Shown piece after piece: positions 17,286 through 27,109 of a stretch of DNA of 64,000 bases (position 1 is its first letter; each line of letters opens with the position of its first letter). The translations under genes and the position numbers were made by a program. The notes under the pieces are model-generated. The model was not told the origin of the DNA and did no database searches. It saw only the letters and a program-made list of their open reading frames with translations. Origin of the DNA: UBA10649 sp963793105 (GTDB lineage: Bacteria; Actinomycetota; Actinomycetes; S36-B12). The DNA lies in NCBI GenBank assembly GCA_963793105.1, contig CAWBZB010000015.1:1-64000 (forward strand), in the 5' to 3' direction.

Positions 17286-19432
17286 CCGTGCCCGAAGCAC
17301 CCGAGTGGACTCCGGTGCCCGACGACCTTGGCCGGCTCGCGGCGGCCTACGGCGTGGCCACCGAGTACTGGGACCAGGGCGGCAGTCTCGTCCAGGTAGG
17401 CAGTGCCACCGTCGCCGCCGTGCTGATGGCCCTCGGCCTGGACGTGTCGAGCAGCACGGCCATCGAGGCCGCCGTCGAGGAGAAGCGGCTGCGGGACTGG
17501 CGGCGCATGCTCCCTCCGGTGTTCGTCATGCGCCAGGGGGAGGACCAGCGGCTGTGGGTCCACGTGGCCGACGGTTCGCCGGCCAGGGCGTGGATCCGGA
17601 CCGAGGCCGGCGACCGTGTCGACCTGCAGCAGATGGACCACTGGGTCGAGCCGGTCGAGGTGGATGGCCGCCTCGTCGGGGAGGCGAGCTTCCGGGTGCC
17701 TGCCGACTTCCCGCTCGGTTGGCACACCGCGCACGCGGAGTCCGGTGGCACGTCGTCCACGGCGCCGGTCGTCGTCGCTCCCCAGCGGCTGGACCCCGAG
17801 ACGATCGCCGGGGAGCGTCAGTGGGGCTTCATGACCCAGGTCTATGCCATGCGGTCGGAAGGCTCGTGGGGCATCGGCGACCTACGCGACCTCGCGACCC
17901 TCGCGTCGTGGAGCGGTCGCAGCCTGGGCGCGGGCTTCGTCCTCATCAACCCGCTTCATGCGGCCTCCCCGGTGCCACCCATGTCACCGTCGCCCTACCT
18001 GCCCGTCACGCGGCGCTTCGCCAACCCGATGTACCTGCGGATCGAGGACATCCCCGAACTCGGCCGGATGACGGCGGCGGTCGTCGATCAGATCGAGAGC
18101 CTGGCGACGCGACTTCGTCGGATGAACGGAACCGCGGACCTGCTGGAACGCGATGCGGTGTGGGCGGCGAAGCGCACGGCGCTGGAGGCGATCCACCGCG
18201 CGGGGACGACCGACGAGCGCCGCGAGGCCTTCCAGGCCTACCTCGAGCGCGAGGGCCAGGGCCTGAGCGACTTCGCCACCTGGTGCGCGCTCAGCGACGT
18301 GCACGGGGTGCGTCCGGAGGCCTGGCCCGCGGACCTCGCCCATCCGCGCGACCCCGCCGTGACCACCTTCCGCGAGGAGCACGCGGCACTGGTGGAGTTC
18401 CATGCCTGGCTGCAGTGGCTGCTGGACGAGCAGATGGCGGCGACCCAGGCGGCCGCGCGCGAGGCCGGCATGGCGATCGGCATCATGCACGACCTGGCCG
18501 TGGGCGTGCACCCGGAGGGCTCCGACGCCTGGGCACTCCAGGACGTGCTCGCCCGCGGAGTCAGCGTGGGAGCCCCGCCCGACATGTACAACCAGCAGGG
18601 CCAGGACTGGTCGCAGCCGCCGTGGCGCCCGGACGCGCTGGCGGAGGCGGCCTTCGTGCCGTTCCGCGACATGCTGCGCACGGTCCTCGGGCACGCGGGC
18701 GGCCTGCGGATCGATCATGTCCTCGGCCTGTTCCGGCTGTGGTGGGTGCCGCAGGGCCTGCCGGCGTATGCCGGGACGTTCGTCCGGTTCGACTACGACG
18801 CCATGCTCAGCGTCCTCATGCTCGAGGCGTACCGGGCGGGGGCGCTGGTCGTGGGCGAGGATCTCGGCACGGTCGAGCCGTGGGTGCAGGACGTGCTGGG
18901 CGAACGCGGCATTCTCGGCACCAGCATCCTGTGGTTCGAGACGATGGAGGGCGTGATCCGGGAGCCGCACGACTGGCGCAAGGACGTGCTCGCCAGCGTG
19001 ACCGTCCACGACCTTCCCCCGACCGCGGGCTACCTGCGCGACGAGCACGTGCGCATCCGGGCCGAACTCGGTCTGCTGACGACTCCGGAGGAGACCGAAC
19101 GCGCCCACGCCGATCGCGAGCGCCAGGCGTGGGCCGAGGTCCTGCGCCGGCACGGCTGGCTGGGAGCGGACGTCGATCTGGACTCGGACGAGGGCCTCGC
19201 GGAGATGGTCGTCGCGCTGCACCGGGCGGTCGCCGCTTCACCGGCCCGGCTCGTCGGGGTGTCCCTGCCCGATGCGGCGGGGGACCGTCGCGCGCAGAAC
19301 CAGCCGGGCACCGACCAGGAGTACCCGAACTGGCGCGTGCCCATCACCGACGGCGAGGGGCGCCCGGTGCTCCTCGAGGAGCTCATGCAGGGCTCCTCTC
19401 TGCTCAACTCCCTCGTCGCCACGGTCCGTTAG
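17282..19432 (+). CDS. malQ: 4-alpha-glucanotransferase (amylomaltase, GH77)
   Basis: 716 aa, the long actinobacterial MalQ form with an extra N-terminal region (about residues 1-150) before the GH77 barrel. Recognisable barrel sequence includes 'GSWGIGDLRDL', 'SPYLPVTRRFANPMYLRIED', the nucleophile Asp in 'LRIDHVLGLFRLWW' and the acid/base Glu in 'GEDLGTV'. It transfers 4-alpha-glucan segments between maltooligosaccharides. The window also holds a GH13 alpha-glucosidase, so starch or glycogen breakdown is represented, though in separate operons. Confidence 0.95.
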   Translation: MTVPEAPEWTPVPDDLGRLAAAYGVATEYWDQGGSLVQVGSATVAAVLMALGLDVSSSTAIEAAVEEKRLRDWRRMLPPVFVMRQGEDQRLWVHVADGSPARAWIRTEAGDRVDLQQMDHWVEPVEVDGRLVGEASFRVPADFPLGWHTAHAESGGTSSTAPVVVAPQRLDPETIAGERQWGFMTQVYAMRSEGSWGIGDLRDLATLASWSGRSLGAGFVLINPLHAASPVPPMSPSPYLPVTRRFANPMYLRIEDIPELGRMTAAVVDQIESLATRLRRMNGTADLLERDAVWAAKRTALEAIHRAGTTDERREAFQAYLEREGQGLSDFATWCALSDVHGVRPEAWPADLAHPRDPAVTTFREEHAALVEFHAWLQWLLDEQMAATQAAAREAGMAIGIMHDLAVGVHPEGSDAWALQDVLARGVSVGAPPDMYNQQGQDWSQPPWRPDALAEAAFVPFRDMLRTVLGHAGGLRIDHVLGLFRLWWVPQGLPAYAGTFVRFDYDAMLSVLMLEAYRAGALVVGEDLGTVEPWVQDVLGERGILGTSILWFETMEGVIREPHDWRKDVLASVTVHDLPPTAGYLRDEHVRIRAELGLLTTPEETERAHADRERQAWAEVLRRHGWLGADVDLDSDEGLAEMVVALHRAVAASPARLVGVSLPDAAGDRRAQNQPGTDQEYPNWRVPITDGEGRPVLLEELMQGSSLLNSLVATVR

Positions 19433-19435
19433 GCT
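19430..19435 (+). promoter_or_regulatory. -10 element overlapping the malQ stop codon
   Basis: TAGGCT whose TAG is the malQ stop, followed by 6 nt and the GTG of the next small gene. Suggests a leaderless promoter for the DUF5130 pair. Confidence 0.5.
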
Positions 19436-19441
19436 GGCGGC

Positions 19442-19681
19442 GTGAATCCCGTCCAGGCTCTTCTCGTCTTCCTCGGCATTCCCGTGGCGTTCTCGATCGT
19501 CATCGGCGTCCTCGTCTACGCGTCGTCATGGACGCGGTCGGGGCGCGCGAGCGGCGACTACGACTCGGGCCCGTTCATGGTCGTCAGCGACCCGGCCCTG
19601 CCGGACCCGTCGCGGCTGCCGAGTGAGCTGGCGGCAGCGACGACGACCGTGGCGGGAGGTGGCGTCAGTGCCCGCTGGTGA
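19442..19681 (+). CDS. small membrane protein, 79 aa
   Basis: One N-terminal transmembrane helix ('ALLVFLGIPVAFSIVIGVLV', residues 6-25) followed by a short polar tail of about 50 residues ending in 'GGGVSARW'. The GTG start is set by the TAGGCT-6-nt pattern. Its last 14 nt overlap the DUF5130 gene, implying coupled expression. It may anchor or assist that protein; no known family is recognised. Confidence 0.65.
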   Translation: MNPVQALLVFLGIPVAFSIVIGVLVYASSWTRSGRASGDYDSGPFMVVSDPALPDPSRLPSELAAATTTVAGGGVSARW

Positions 19682-20096
19682 CACCAACGCCTACGAGCTC
19701 GGCTCCACCGGCGAGGTCAGTCCGCTGTCCGGCGCCCAGCGCACCGACCTGACCCGTCTGGTCGAGCGGGCCCGGGCCATCTGCGGCTACGGCTTCGGCG
19801 TGTACATCGGACCGCTGCCGTCCGGGCACGAGTCGGCAGTCGCCCAGCATGCGCTGCTGCCGGACCCTGCGTCGGCGGTGCTCGTCGCCGTGGACCCGTC
19901 GTCGCGGGCGATCGAGATCGTCACCGGCATCAACACGGTGGCCGCGCTCGACAACCGGGCGTGCGAGTTCGCTGCCCTGTCGATGAAGTCCTGCTTCGTC
20001 GCCGATGACCTCGTCGGCGGGGTGCGGGAGGGCGTGACGCTGCTGGCGCAGCACGCCCGTCATCCGCTCGTGATGCACCTCGACGAACCCGCCTAG
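19668..20096 (+). CDS. DUF5130 family protein
   Basis: 142 aa from the GTG at 19668, which has GGAGGT 8 nt upstream. The sequence 'LTRLVERARAICGYGFGVYI' and 'ALLPDPASAVLVAVDPSSRA' match the small TPM-like fold of the actinobacterial DUF5130 family. Close relatives are found in mycobacteria and corynebacteria. The biochemical role is not established. It is followed by a palindromic repeat. Confidence 0.72.
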   Translation: MPAGDTNAYELGSTGEVSPLSGAQRTDLTRLVERARAICGYGFGVYIGPLPSGHESAVAQHALLPDPASAVLVAVDPSSRAIEIVTGINTVAALDNRACEFAALSMKSCFVADDLVGGVREGVTLLAQHARHPLVMHLDEPA

Positions 20097-20144
20097 CTCC
20101 CGCCCGCCCGCACCCCGCACCCCCCGCCCCCCTCTTTTCTTCCG

Positions 20145-20202
20145 CGAGTGGCCACTTGTTGCTGCTCTGGCGGGCCTCCTGACCGCAAGGACTGGCCACT
20201 CG
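20145..20202. repeat. palindromic repeat R1
   Basis: Imperfect inverted repeat with arms CGAGTGGCCACTTGTTGC and GCAAGGACTGGCCACTCG around a 22-nt loop. Shares the arm CGAGTGGCCA[GC]TTGTTGC with R2, R3 and R4. There is no T tract, so it is not a standard intrinsic terminator. Confidence 0.75.
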
Positions 20203-20285
20203 GCGTTCCTGGGGATGGTGGTCAGCCGTCCACAGCCCAGGAATGACGACCGCGACCGAGGTCGTTCTCCTGACGTACTGGCCGA

Positions 20286-21198
20286 ATGTCGAATTCGAGC
20301 CGCGGCCACCTGCCGCATCCGCCGCCGTCACCCTTCCTCGTCTCTGCCGCGGGGGCGCCGGGCCTGTCGCCGGCGCAGGTGCGGCACTCGAGGTTCATCG
20401 CACCCTCCCGAGGCGTTCGGGTGTCCGCTGACGCTGCGGACCTTCCCGCAGATCTCGCGTCCGCAGCCCTGCTTGTCGCGCCTGCCGATGCGCATGCTCT
20501 GCGACCTGTCGGCCGCGACGTTCTGGAACCTTCCGCTCCCGCCCTGGATCGGTCTCTCCGACGACCTCCCGGTCGCGGTGGCGCGACCGGCCGGAGCCCA
20601 ACGTCAGCGGCAGCGCCGCCGAGGAGTGCGTGGCCGGCGGCTCAGGCTCCCGTCAGAGCACGTCGTGACGCGCGACGGACTGCTCGTCACGAGTCCGGCG
20701 CGCACGTGGTTGGACTGCGCCGAGTTCCTGCCGATCGAGCACGTGGTCGCCATGGGCGACGTGGTGCTTCGCCGTCGCCTCTGTGCCTGGGATGAGTGCG
20801 CGGCGATCGTCCGATGGGGTCGCGGTCGGCGCGGCGTGCTGGTCGCACGCCAGGCGCTGCCGCTGCTCGATGCGCGGGCCGAGTCGCCGTCGGAGTCACT
20901 CGTGCGCTGCCATCTCCTGCTCCAGGGGATACCCCGACCGGTCTGCAACCTCGACATCGTCGTCGACGGGGAGTGGCTCGCCCGAGCCGACCTCGCCTGG
21001 CCCGAGTGCCGAGTCATCGTCGAGTACGACGGAAGCGTGCATCTGAGCGAAGCGCGGAGGCGATCCGATGCGGCCCGGCGCAACCTCCTACAGGACGCCG
21101 GGTGGCTCGTCATCGTCTTCACGGCGTCCGACCTCGGGCGGCCGTGGGCGATGGCGAACCTCGTGCGCTCGGCCTTGAAGGCTCGCACCCCCCGGTGA
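20286..21198 (+). pseudogene. DUF559/Vsr-like endonuclease-domain protein, frameshifted
   Basis: Family-like protein runs in two frames. The N-terminus (20286 to about 20490) reads 'HSRFIAPSRGVRVSADAADL' in one frame. From about 20490 'LCDLSAATFWNLPLPPWI', 'LPSEHVVTRDGLLVTSPART' and the PD-(D/E)XK-like DUF559 domain ('VDGEWLARADLAWPECRVIV', 'EYDGSVHLSE') continue in another, to 21198. Such proteins combine an AbiEi-like N-terminus with a very-short-patch-repair-like nuclease fold; their role is unknown. A single indel near 20490 explains the break. The gene is bracketed by palindromic repeats R1 and R2. Confidence 0.72.
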
Positions 21199-21252
21199 GT
21201 GGCCAGTTGTCGCTGCTTGAACCGGCGTTCCGGCCGCAACAACTGGCCACTC
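21197..21252. repeat. palindromic repeat R2
   Basis: Inverted repeat with arms GAGTGGCCAGTTGTCGC and GCAACAACTGGCCACTC (one mismatch over 17) and a 22-nt loop. Lies between the convergent DUF559-type gene and pepN, and starts on the stop codon of the former. Confidence 0.8.
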
Positions 21253-21298
21253 GCGTGGGTGGTGGGTGGGGGGGTGCGGGGTACGCGGGGTCGACGGG

Positions 21299-23862
21299 CT
21301 ACGCGGCGTCGGCGTCCTTCGCCCTGGCCCGCAGCGCCCGCAGCACCCCGTCGCGACCTTCGCTCACCAGTCGCCGGCACCCGGTCGGCAGGTCCTGCGC
21401 GAGGAAGGCGTCCGTCGCCGCGATGGTCCGGTCGTCGACGAGGAGGAACGGGTACAGGCCCATCGTGATCGACTGGGCCATCTCCGACGTCCGCTCGCGC
21501 CACACCGAAGGAAGCACCTCGAAGTAGCGGTCGCGGTAGTGGGACAGCAGGTCGACCTGGTCCGGCTGGACGAAGCCGCCGATGGTCGCCTCCATGATCG
21601 CGTTCGGCACGTCGGTGCGGTCGATGATCTCCGCCCACGCGAGCTCCTTCGCGACGGCGGTCGGTCGCGCGGCGCGTGCCACGGCTGCCTGCCGGCGGCC
21701 CGTGGCGGTGTCGTCGGCATCCTGCTCCGCCTCGATGGCGTCGTCCTCGAGCCGCCCGGCGACGACGAGCCGCTGCAGCAGGAACCATCGCAGGTCGGTG
21801 TCGACGGCCAGGCCCTCCCAGACCAGCGAGCCGTCCAGGAGGGCGGCGACGGCGTCGAGCTGGGCGTCGGTCGTGGCGGACGACGCGAACGCGCGGGTGA
21901 AGGCCAGCTGGCGGTCGCTGGACTCCACGGCCGCCTCCGCGAGCTCGCGCATCGCGTCGGAGAGCTGGATCAGGTAGCCGGTGCGCTTGGCGGGGTCGGC
22001 GTACTGGTCCACGGCAGCTCGCAGTTGACGCAGCACCCCCTGCACGACCCCGATGTCGGTCTCGCGCCCGATTCCGGAGAGCACGAGCCGGACGAAGTCA
22101 CCGGTCGAGGTCTCCGCATCCCGGGTCATGTCCCACGCGGCCCCCCACACGAGCGCCCGCGCCAGCGGGTCGTCGATATCGCCGAGGTGCTCGGTGGCCG
22201 TGGCCCAGGAGCGCTCGTCGAGGCGGATCTTCGCGAAGGTGAGGTCGTCGTCGTTCACCAGCAGCAGGTCCGGCTGGGCGACGCCGACGAGCTGCGGCAC
22301 GTCGGTGCAGGGCCCCCTCGACGTCGATCTCGATCCGGTTCCGGCGCACCAGCGCCCCCTCGACGAGGTCGTACAGGCCCAGGGCGATCCGATGCGAACG
22401 CAGGGTCGGGGCCACGCCCACGGGCGCGGAGGGCGGCTCCTGCGCGACGGCCACGGACGCGTACGTCCCGTCCTCGCGGAGCTCGACCACCGGGCGGAGC
22501 AGGTTGACGCCGCTGGTCTGGAGCCAGTCGCGGGTCCAGCCCGACAGGTCGCGTCCGCTGGTGGCCTCCAGCTCGGACAGCAGGTCGGACAGCTGGGTGT
22601 TGCCCCAGGCGTGCTTGGCGAAGTAGTGGCGGACGCCGGCGAGGAACTGCTCCTCGCCGACCCAGGCGACGAGCTGCCGCAGGGCCGAGGCCCCCTTCGC
22701 GTAGGTGATGCCGTCGAAGTTCACCTCGACCGCGTCCAGGTCGACCATGTCCGCGGCGATCGGGTGCGTGGACGGCAGCTGGTCCTGACGGTACGCCCAG
22801 GCCTTGCGCTGGTTGGTGAACGTCGTCCAGGCGTTCGTGTACCGGGTCGCGTTGGCGTTCGACCAGTGCGCCGCCCACTCCGCGAACGACTCGTTCAGCC
22901 ACAGGTCGTCCCACCACGTCATCGTGACCAGGTCGCCGAACCACATGTGCGCGAGCTCGTGGAGGATCGTGTTGGCGCGCTGCTCGTAGGCCGCGTCGGT
23001 GACACGGGACCGGAAGACGTAGTCCTCGAGGATGGTCACGCACCCGGCGTTCTCCATCGCGCCGGCGTTGAACTCGGGGACGAAGAGCTGGTCGTACTTG
23101 GCGAAGGGGTAGGGGGTGCGGAACTGGTCCTCGTAGTAGGCGAACCCCTGCTTCGTGACGGTGAAGATCTCCTCCGCGTCGAGGAACTTGGACAGCGACT
23201 CGCGGCAGTAGACGTCCAGCGGGTAGGTCCCGAACTGACCGGAGTAGGTGTCGCTCACCCGGTGGTACGGGCCGGCAACCAGGGCGGTGATGTACGTGGA
23301 CATCCGCGGGGTGGGGGCGAAGGCCCACGTCGCGGTGCCGTCACCGTGCACCGTCGGGCTCCGGCGTCGGCGAGTTGCTCACCACGTGCCAGTGCGACGG
23401 GGCCGTGACGGTCAGCTGGAAGGTGGCCTTCAGGTCAGGCTGCTCGAAGCTGGCGTACATGCGTCGGGAGTCGGCCGTCTCGAACTGGCTGTAGAGGTAG
23501 ACCTCCTTGTCGACGGGGTCGACGAACCGGTGCAGCCCCTCGCCGGTGTTCACGAACGAGCAGTCCGCCACGACGACGAGGGTGTTGTCGGCCCGCAGGT
23601 CGGGCAGCGCGATGCGGTACCCCTGCACGACCGAGCTGACGTCCAGGTCGACGCCGTTCAGCGTGACGGAGTGGACCGTGGCCGCGATGAGGTCGATCCA
23701 GGTACTCGACCCGGGGGCGGTTGACGTGAAGGCCACGGTGGTGGCGGACGAGAACGTCGCCCCGGTTCCCGTGACGTCGACGACGACGTCGTAGGACTGG
23801 ACGGCGATGACCGACGAGCGTTCCTTGGTCTCGGCCCGGGTCATGTTCTCGGATGCGGTCAT
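21299..23862 (-). pseudogene. pepN: aminopeptidase N (M1), two frame breaks
   Basis: The three frames together give a full-length M1 aminopeptidase of about 850 aa. Frame 1 (23862 to about 23345) holds the N-terminal beta domain ('RMYASFEQPDLKATF'). Frame 2 (about 23351 to 22310) holds the exopeptidase motif 'NAGAMENAG', the zinc motif 'HELAHMWFGD' and the third ligand in 'NESFAEW'. Frame 3 (about 22300 to 21299) holds the C-terminal ERAP1-like helical domain. The breaks sit at GACGGTGCACGG and at a GGGGG run, so 1-nt indels are likely errors. The ATG at 23862 gives the familiar 'NMTRAE' start. Function: release of N-terminal amino acids from peptides. Confidence 0.88.
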
Positions 23863-23888
23863 GCTGGAATCCAACCATCATGGGTGCC

Positions 23889-24284
23889 ATGGCTCGAACG
23901 GTGCTGGTCTTCGACGGCGACTGCGGCTTCTGCACGTGGAGTGCGGCGCGACTCGCCGACTGGTCGAGGGGCGCTCTCGTGACGGTCCCGTGGCAGCGGG
24001 CGGACCTGCCCGCCCTGGGCCTCGACGAGGCGCAGTGCGCCACCGCGGTGCAGTACGTCGATGCCTCGGGGACGCGGGCCGGCGGAAGGGCGGTCGCCGC
24101 GGCCCTGCGCTGCTGCCGGCAGCCGTGGCGCACGCTCGGGATCGTGCTGTCGAGCCCGGTGCTCGAGCCGCTGGTTGAGCGGGCCTACGTCCTGGTGGCG
24201 GCCAATCGGCACCGCCTGCCCGGGTCCACGCCGGCCTGTCGCCTAGATGACGATGCGCGGTTCGGCGTCGGCGTCGGCGGGTAG
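23889..24284 (+). CDS. DCC family thiol-disulphide oxidoreductase (DUF393)
   Basis: 131 aa opening with 'VLVFDGDCGFCTWSAA', the DxDCxxC signature of the DCC family (thioredoxin-like). The two cysteines at about residues 11 and 14 would be the redox pair. It starts at the ATG 26 nt from the divergent pepN start. Its last 40 nt overlap the convergent DUF429-fusion gene. That may mean the true C-terminus is shorter, with an indel hiding the stop just after 'STPACRL'. Confidence 0.82.
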   Translation: MARTVLVFDGDCGFCTWSAARLADWSRGALVTVPWQRADLPALGLDEAQCATAVQYVDASGTRAGGRAVAAALRCCRQPWRTLGIVLSSPVLEPLVERAYVLVAANRHRLPGSTPACRLDDDARFGVGVGG

Positions 24285-25402
24285 CGAGCGCGCACAGCCG
24301 TCCCGCCATCTCACGGCCGTCCACAGGGCGGCGAGCGCGTCGAGTGCGTCGTCGACCGGCACGTCGGTGGGTCGGCCGGCGACGATGTCGTCGACTCGGG
24401 AAGCCAGGCGCGCAGAGCGTCCAGTCGCGCGGCCACGCCCTCGGGCGACTTCTTGCGGGGCAGCACACGCCCGGACATCTCGGCGAAGGACACCTCCGGG
24501 TGCACCTCGACGACGCGATGGTCCGGCGTGGCGGCGAGGAAGGCGTCCAGCGCCAGGATCCTGGGGGCCAGGTGCAGCGCCTGCCGGCTGACCCCCTTGC
24601 CCATCAGCCGGCGGCTCACGATCTGCGCATCGGAGTTCGGGGCCGAGGGGCCGAGCTCGAGTACTCCCCGCGGCGGCGTGGTGAACACGCGGGATGACGC
24701 CCCCGGCAGGGATTGACGGGCCAGCGCGTCGCACTTCCGCTCACCCGCGGCGAGCAGACCGATCGGCATGTCGATGGCCGCCACAACGTCCGGCCCGAGC
24801 AGGCTGCCGACCTCGGGGATGCGAGCCGTCGACCAGTCGACCGCGGAGTCGGTGAGATTCGCGGCGACCCAGCCTCCGCGGTATCCGTCGATCCCGATCG
24901 CGTTGCCGGACACGGACGGGATGCCCGCACGTCTCGTCAGGGACTGAATCCGGTCGGCGATAACCGTGACGGGCAGCCGTCCGTCGATCTCCAGTGTCGA
25001 CGTCTGGCGCAGCAGGGGTTCCACGACCTCGATGTCCGCCATGATGCGACGCATGTCCTCGGGGGATTTCCCGAACGGGTTGTCGTTCCGGCTCGCCAAC
25101 CTGCCGGCGAGCACCTCGAGGGGGGCGCTGAGCAGGACGACCGCGTCGAAGCGGTCGTAGAACCTTCCCTGGTTCGAGACGCACCCCGAGACAACCAGCG
25201 GCCCGGAACCGGCCGAGTCGAGCAGCCCGGATATGCGGTCCTCCCGCCACACCTGGTGCCAAGCGGTGCCGTCGGGCGTCAGGACCTCCTCGCTCCAGCC
25301 CTCGTCGTCGGTGTCCACGACCTGCATGCCGCGTCGGGCCAGTTCGATCAGGACGGTCGACTTGCCGGTCCCGGACATCCCGGTGACGAGGACTGTCCTC
25401 AC
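24243..25402 (-). CDS. P-loop kinase-like domain fused to DUF429 (frame break near C-terminus)
   Basis: About 385 aa. Residues 1-180 form a small P-loop kinase with Walker A 'GMSGTGKSTVL', 'DTDDEGW' and a lid segment 'RLASRNDNPFGKSPEDMRR', like shikimate/adenylate kinase relatives. From 'IGIDGYRGGWVAANL' (about 190) a DUF429 domain (RNase H-like fold, predicted nuclease) begins, with 'AAIDMPIGL' and 'VVEVHPEVSFAEMSG'. The frame breaks near 24405; the remaining DUF429 sequence 'DDALDALAALWTAVRWRDG' continues in another frame to a stop at 24243. GTG start 7 nt after TAGGCT. The joint role is unknown. Confidence 0.78.
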
Positions 25403-25409
25403 GGCCGGC

Positions 25410-25415
25410 AGCCTA
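25410..25415 (-). promoter_or_regulatory. -10 element of the P-loop/DUF429 gene
   Basis: TAGGCT on the minus strand, 7 nt before the GTG at 25402. Leaderless pattern. Confidence 0.45.
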
Positions 25416-25442
25416 TGCGGGCTCGGGGCGGCGGTCGACGGG

Positions 25443-26099
25443 TCAGGTGCCTTCGCGGAGGGTGCGGGCGTACTTCTTCCACGGCCGGTCGATGAGGATC
25501 GGGTAGAGCAGGCGGACCGGGGCGGGCAGCTCGGCCTTCATGAAGGCGCGGTCGTCCTCGTTGAGGGGCTCCAGCAGCATCCCGAACGCGACCGGCATCT
25601 TGTCCCGGGGGATCGACGCGCGGGCATTCTCGCCCATGGCCGCCCATTCGGCCTGCGTGATCGTCGTCGCAGCCAGCGGGACGATCCGCTGCTCCTCATC
25701 GTCCAGATGCGGCTGGAGCGTGGCGTTGAGGTTCTGCAGCGATGCGGCCAGCGCCTCGCCCGTCTCGGCGGAGGGCTGGGCGCGCCAGGCGGCGCAGGCC
25801 GCCGATGCCGTATCGATCGTCGCGGTGACGTCCTGGTGCTGCTTCTCCACCTCCTCGATCATCGCGGCCTGCTCGGGCGCGCGCTCGATCATCTTCGGGT
25901 AGAGCAGCTCGTCCTCGCTCTCGTGGTGGTGGTGCAGCATGCCGACGCCGAAGTCGATGTGGTCCGCCAGGAAGGTGACCCGGGCGGGTGACGGGGTCGG
26001 GTTGCTGCGCACCAGCTGGGCCGCCTCCTCGTAGAGGGCGCGGAAGGTGGCATGGACGATCGCCATGTCGCGGACGTCGATCGGCTGGGCGTTCGCCAT
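25443..26099 (-). CDS. hemerythrin-domain protein
   Basis: 218 aa from the ATG at 26099, which follows AGGAG by 8 nt; earlier in-frame codons have no ribosome site. The four-helix hemerythrin domain fills about residues 8-150 with di-iron ligand motifs 'HATFR', 'HHHHESEDELLYPKM' and 'HLDDEEQRIVPL'. A C-terminal extension with 'RDKMPVAFGMLLEPL' is usual in the actinobacterial form. It is likely an O2, NO or iron sensor or carrier. No partner gene is adjacent. Confidence 0.88.
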   Translation of the reverse strand: MANAQPIDVRDMAIVHATFRALYEEAAQLVRSNPTPSPARVTFLADHIDFGVGMLHHHHESEDELLYPKMIERAPEQAAMIEEVEKQHQDVTATIDTASAACAAWRAQPSAETGEALAASLQNLNATLQPHLDDEEQRIVPLAATTITQAEWAAMGENARASIPRDKMPVAFGMLLEPLNEDDRAFMKAELPAPVRLLYPILIDRPWKKYARTLREGT

Positions 26100-26275
26100 C
26101 GGTGGGCTCCTCGGTGTGTCGGTCCGCGGGCGTCTGATCGCCGCTCGTCGAACTCGGGAACAGGTAGTGATCGTAGGCGATCCGGGCATCAGGGAAGGCG
26201 GGTTCGTCGACATGACCGACGACGAACCGGCAGTCCGCTCGCCCTCCCGGAGCGCCCATGTCAGGATGCGGGACC

Positions 26276-27085
26276 ATGCCCGAGGGAAACGTCGTCCACC
26301 ACCAGGCTCGGCGCCTCGGCCGGGCGTTCAGCCGACGACCGGCGATGGTCGACAGCCCGCAGGGCCGGTTCGCCGATGGTGCCGCCCAGGTGTCGGGTCG
26401 CACCCTGCGCAGGGTCGAGGCGCACGGCAAGCACCTGTTCCTCGGCTTCGACAACCGGCTGTGGGTGCACGTGCACCTCGGGCTCTTCGGCAAGTGGCGG
26501 ATCGGACGGGGCGAGGCACCGGAGCCGGTCGGCCAGGTGCGCATGCGCGTGCGCTCGGACACGGCGTACGCCGAGCTGCGCGGGCCGACGGTGTGCGAGG
26601 TGCTCGATGACGACGCCAAGCGCGCTGCCGTCCGGCGGATCGGGCCGGATCCCATCCGCAAGGACGCCGATCCGGAGCGTGCCTGGTTGCGCGTGAGCCG
26701 CAGTTCCGCCCCGATCGGCGGCCTGCTCATGGACCAGGCGGTGTTCGCCGGCGTCGGCAACATCTACCGGGCCGAAGTGCTGTTCCGGCACGGCATCTCG
26801 CCGTACCGGGAGGGCCGGCGGGTAACTCAGGACGAGTTCGACGCGATGTGGAGCGACCTCGTCGTGCTCATGACGGCCGGCACGAAGCGCGGTCGCATCG
26901 ACACCGTGCGCGACGAGCACCTTCCGGAAGCGATGGGCCGGGAGCCGCGGGAGGACCGGCACGGGGGAGAGGTGTACGTCTACCGGCGTGATGGCCGCGC
27001 GTGCTACGTGTGCGACAGCGAGGTGCTCGTCGCGGATCTGCAGGGCCGCAAGCTGTACTGGTGCCCGTCGTGCCAGCGGGCGTGA
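26276..27085 (+). CDS. nei: DNA glycosylase/AP lyase, Fpg/Nei family (Nei2-like)
   Basis: 269 aa starting 'MPEGNVVHH', the Nei-type variant of the N-terminal Pro-Glu catalytic pair (Pro2 forms the Schiff base). The helix-two-turn-helix is seen around 'LLMDQAVFAGVGNIYRAEVL'. The zinc finger at the C-terminus has 'CYVCDSEV' and 'WCPSCQ'. It removes oxidised bases during base-excision repair. The His-rich 'EGNVVHH' start and length resemble mycobacterial Nei2 more than Fpg. It stands as a single gene. Confidence 0.92.
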   Translation: MPEGNVVHHQARRLGRAFSRRPAMVDSPQGRFADGAAQVSGRTLRRVEAHGKHLFLGFDNRLWVHVHLGLFGKWRIGRGEAPEPVGQVRMRVRSDTAYAELRGPTVCEVLDDDAKRAAVRRIGPDPIRKDADPERAWLRVSRSSAPIGGLLMDQAVFAGVGNIYRAEVLFRHGISPYREGRRVTQDEFDAMWSDLVVLMTAGTKRGRIDTVRDEHLPEAMGREPREDRHGGEVYVYRRDGRACYVCDSEVLVADLQGRKLYWCPSCQRA

Positions 27086-27109
27086 GACCCGCTCAGGCGT
27101 GGGCGCCGG

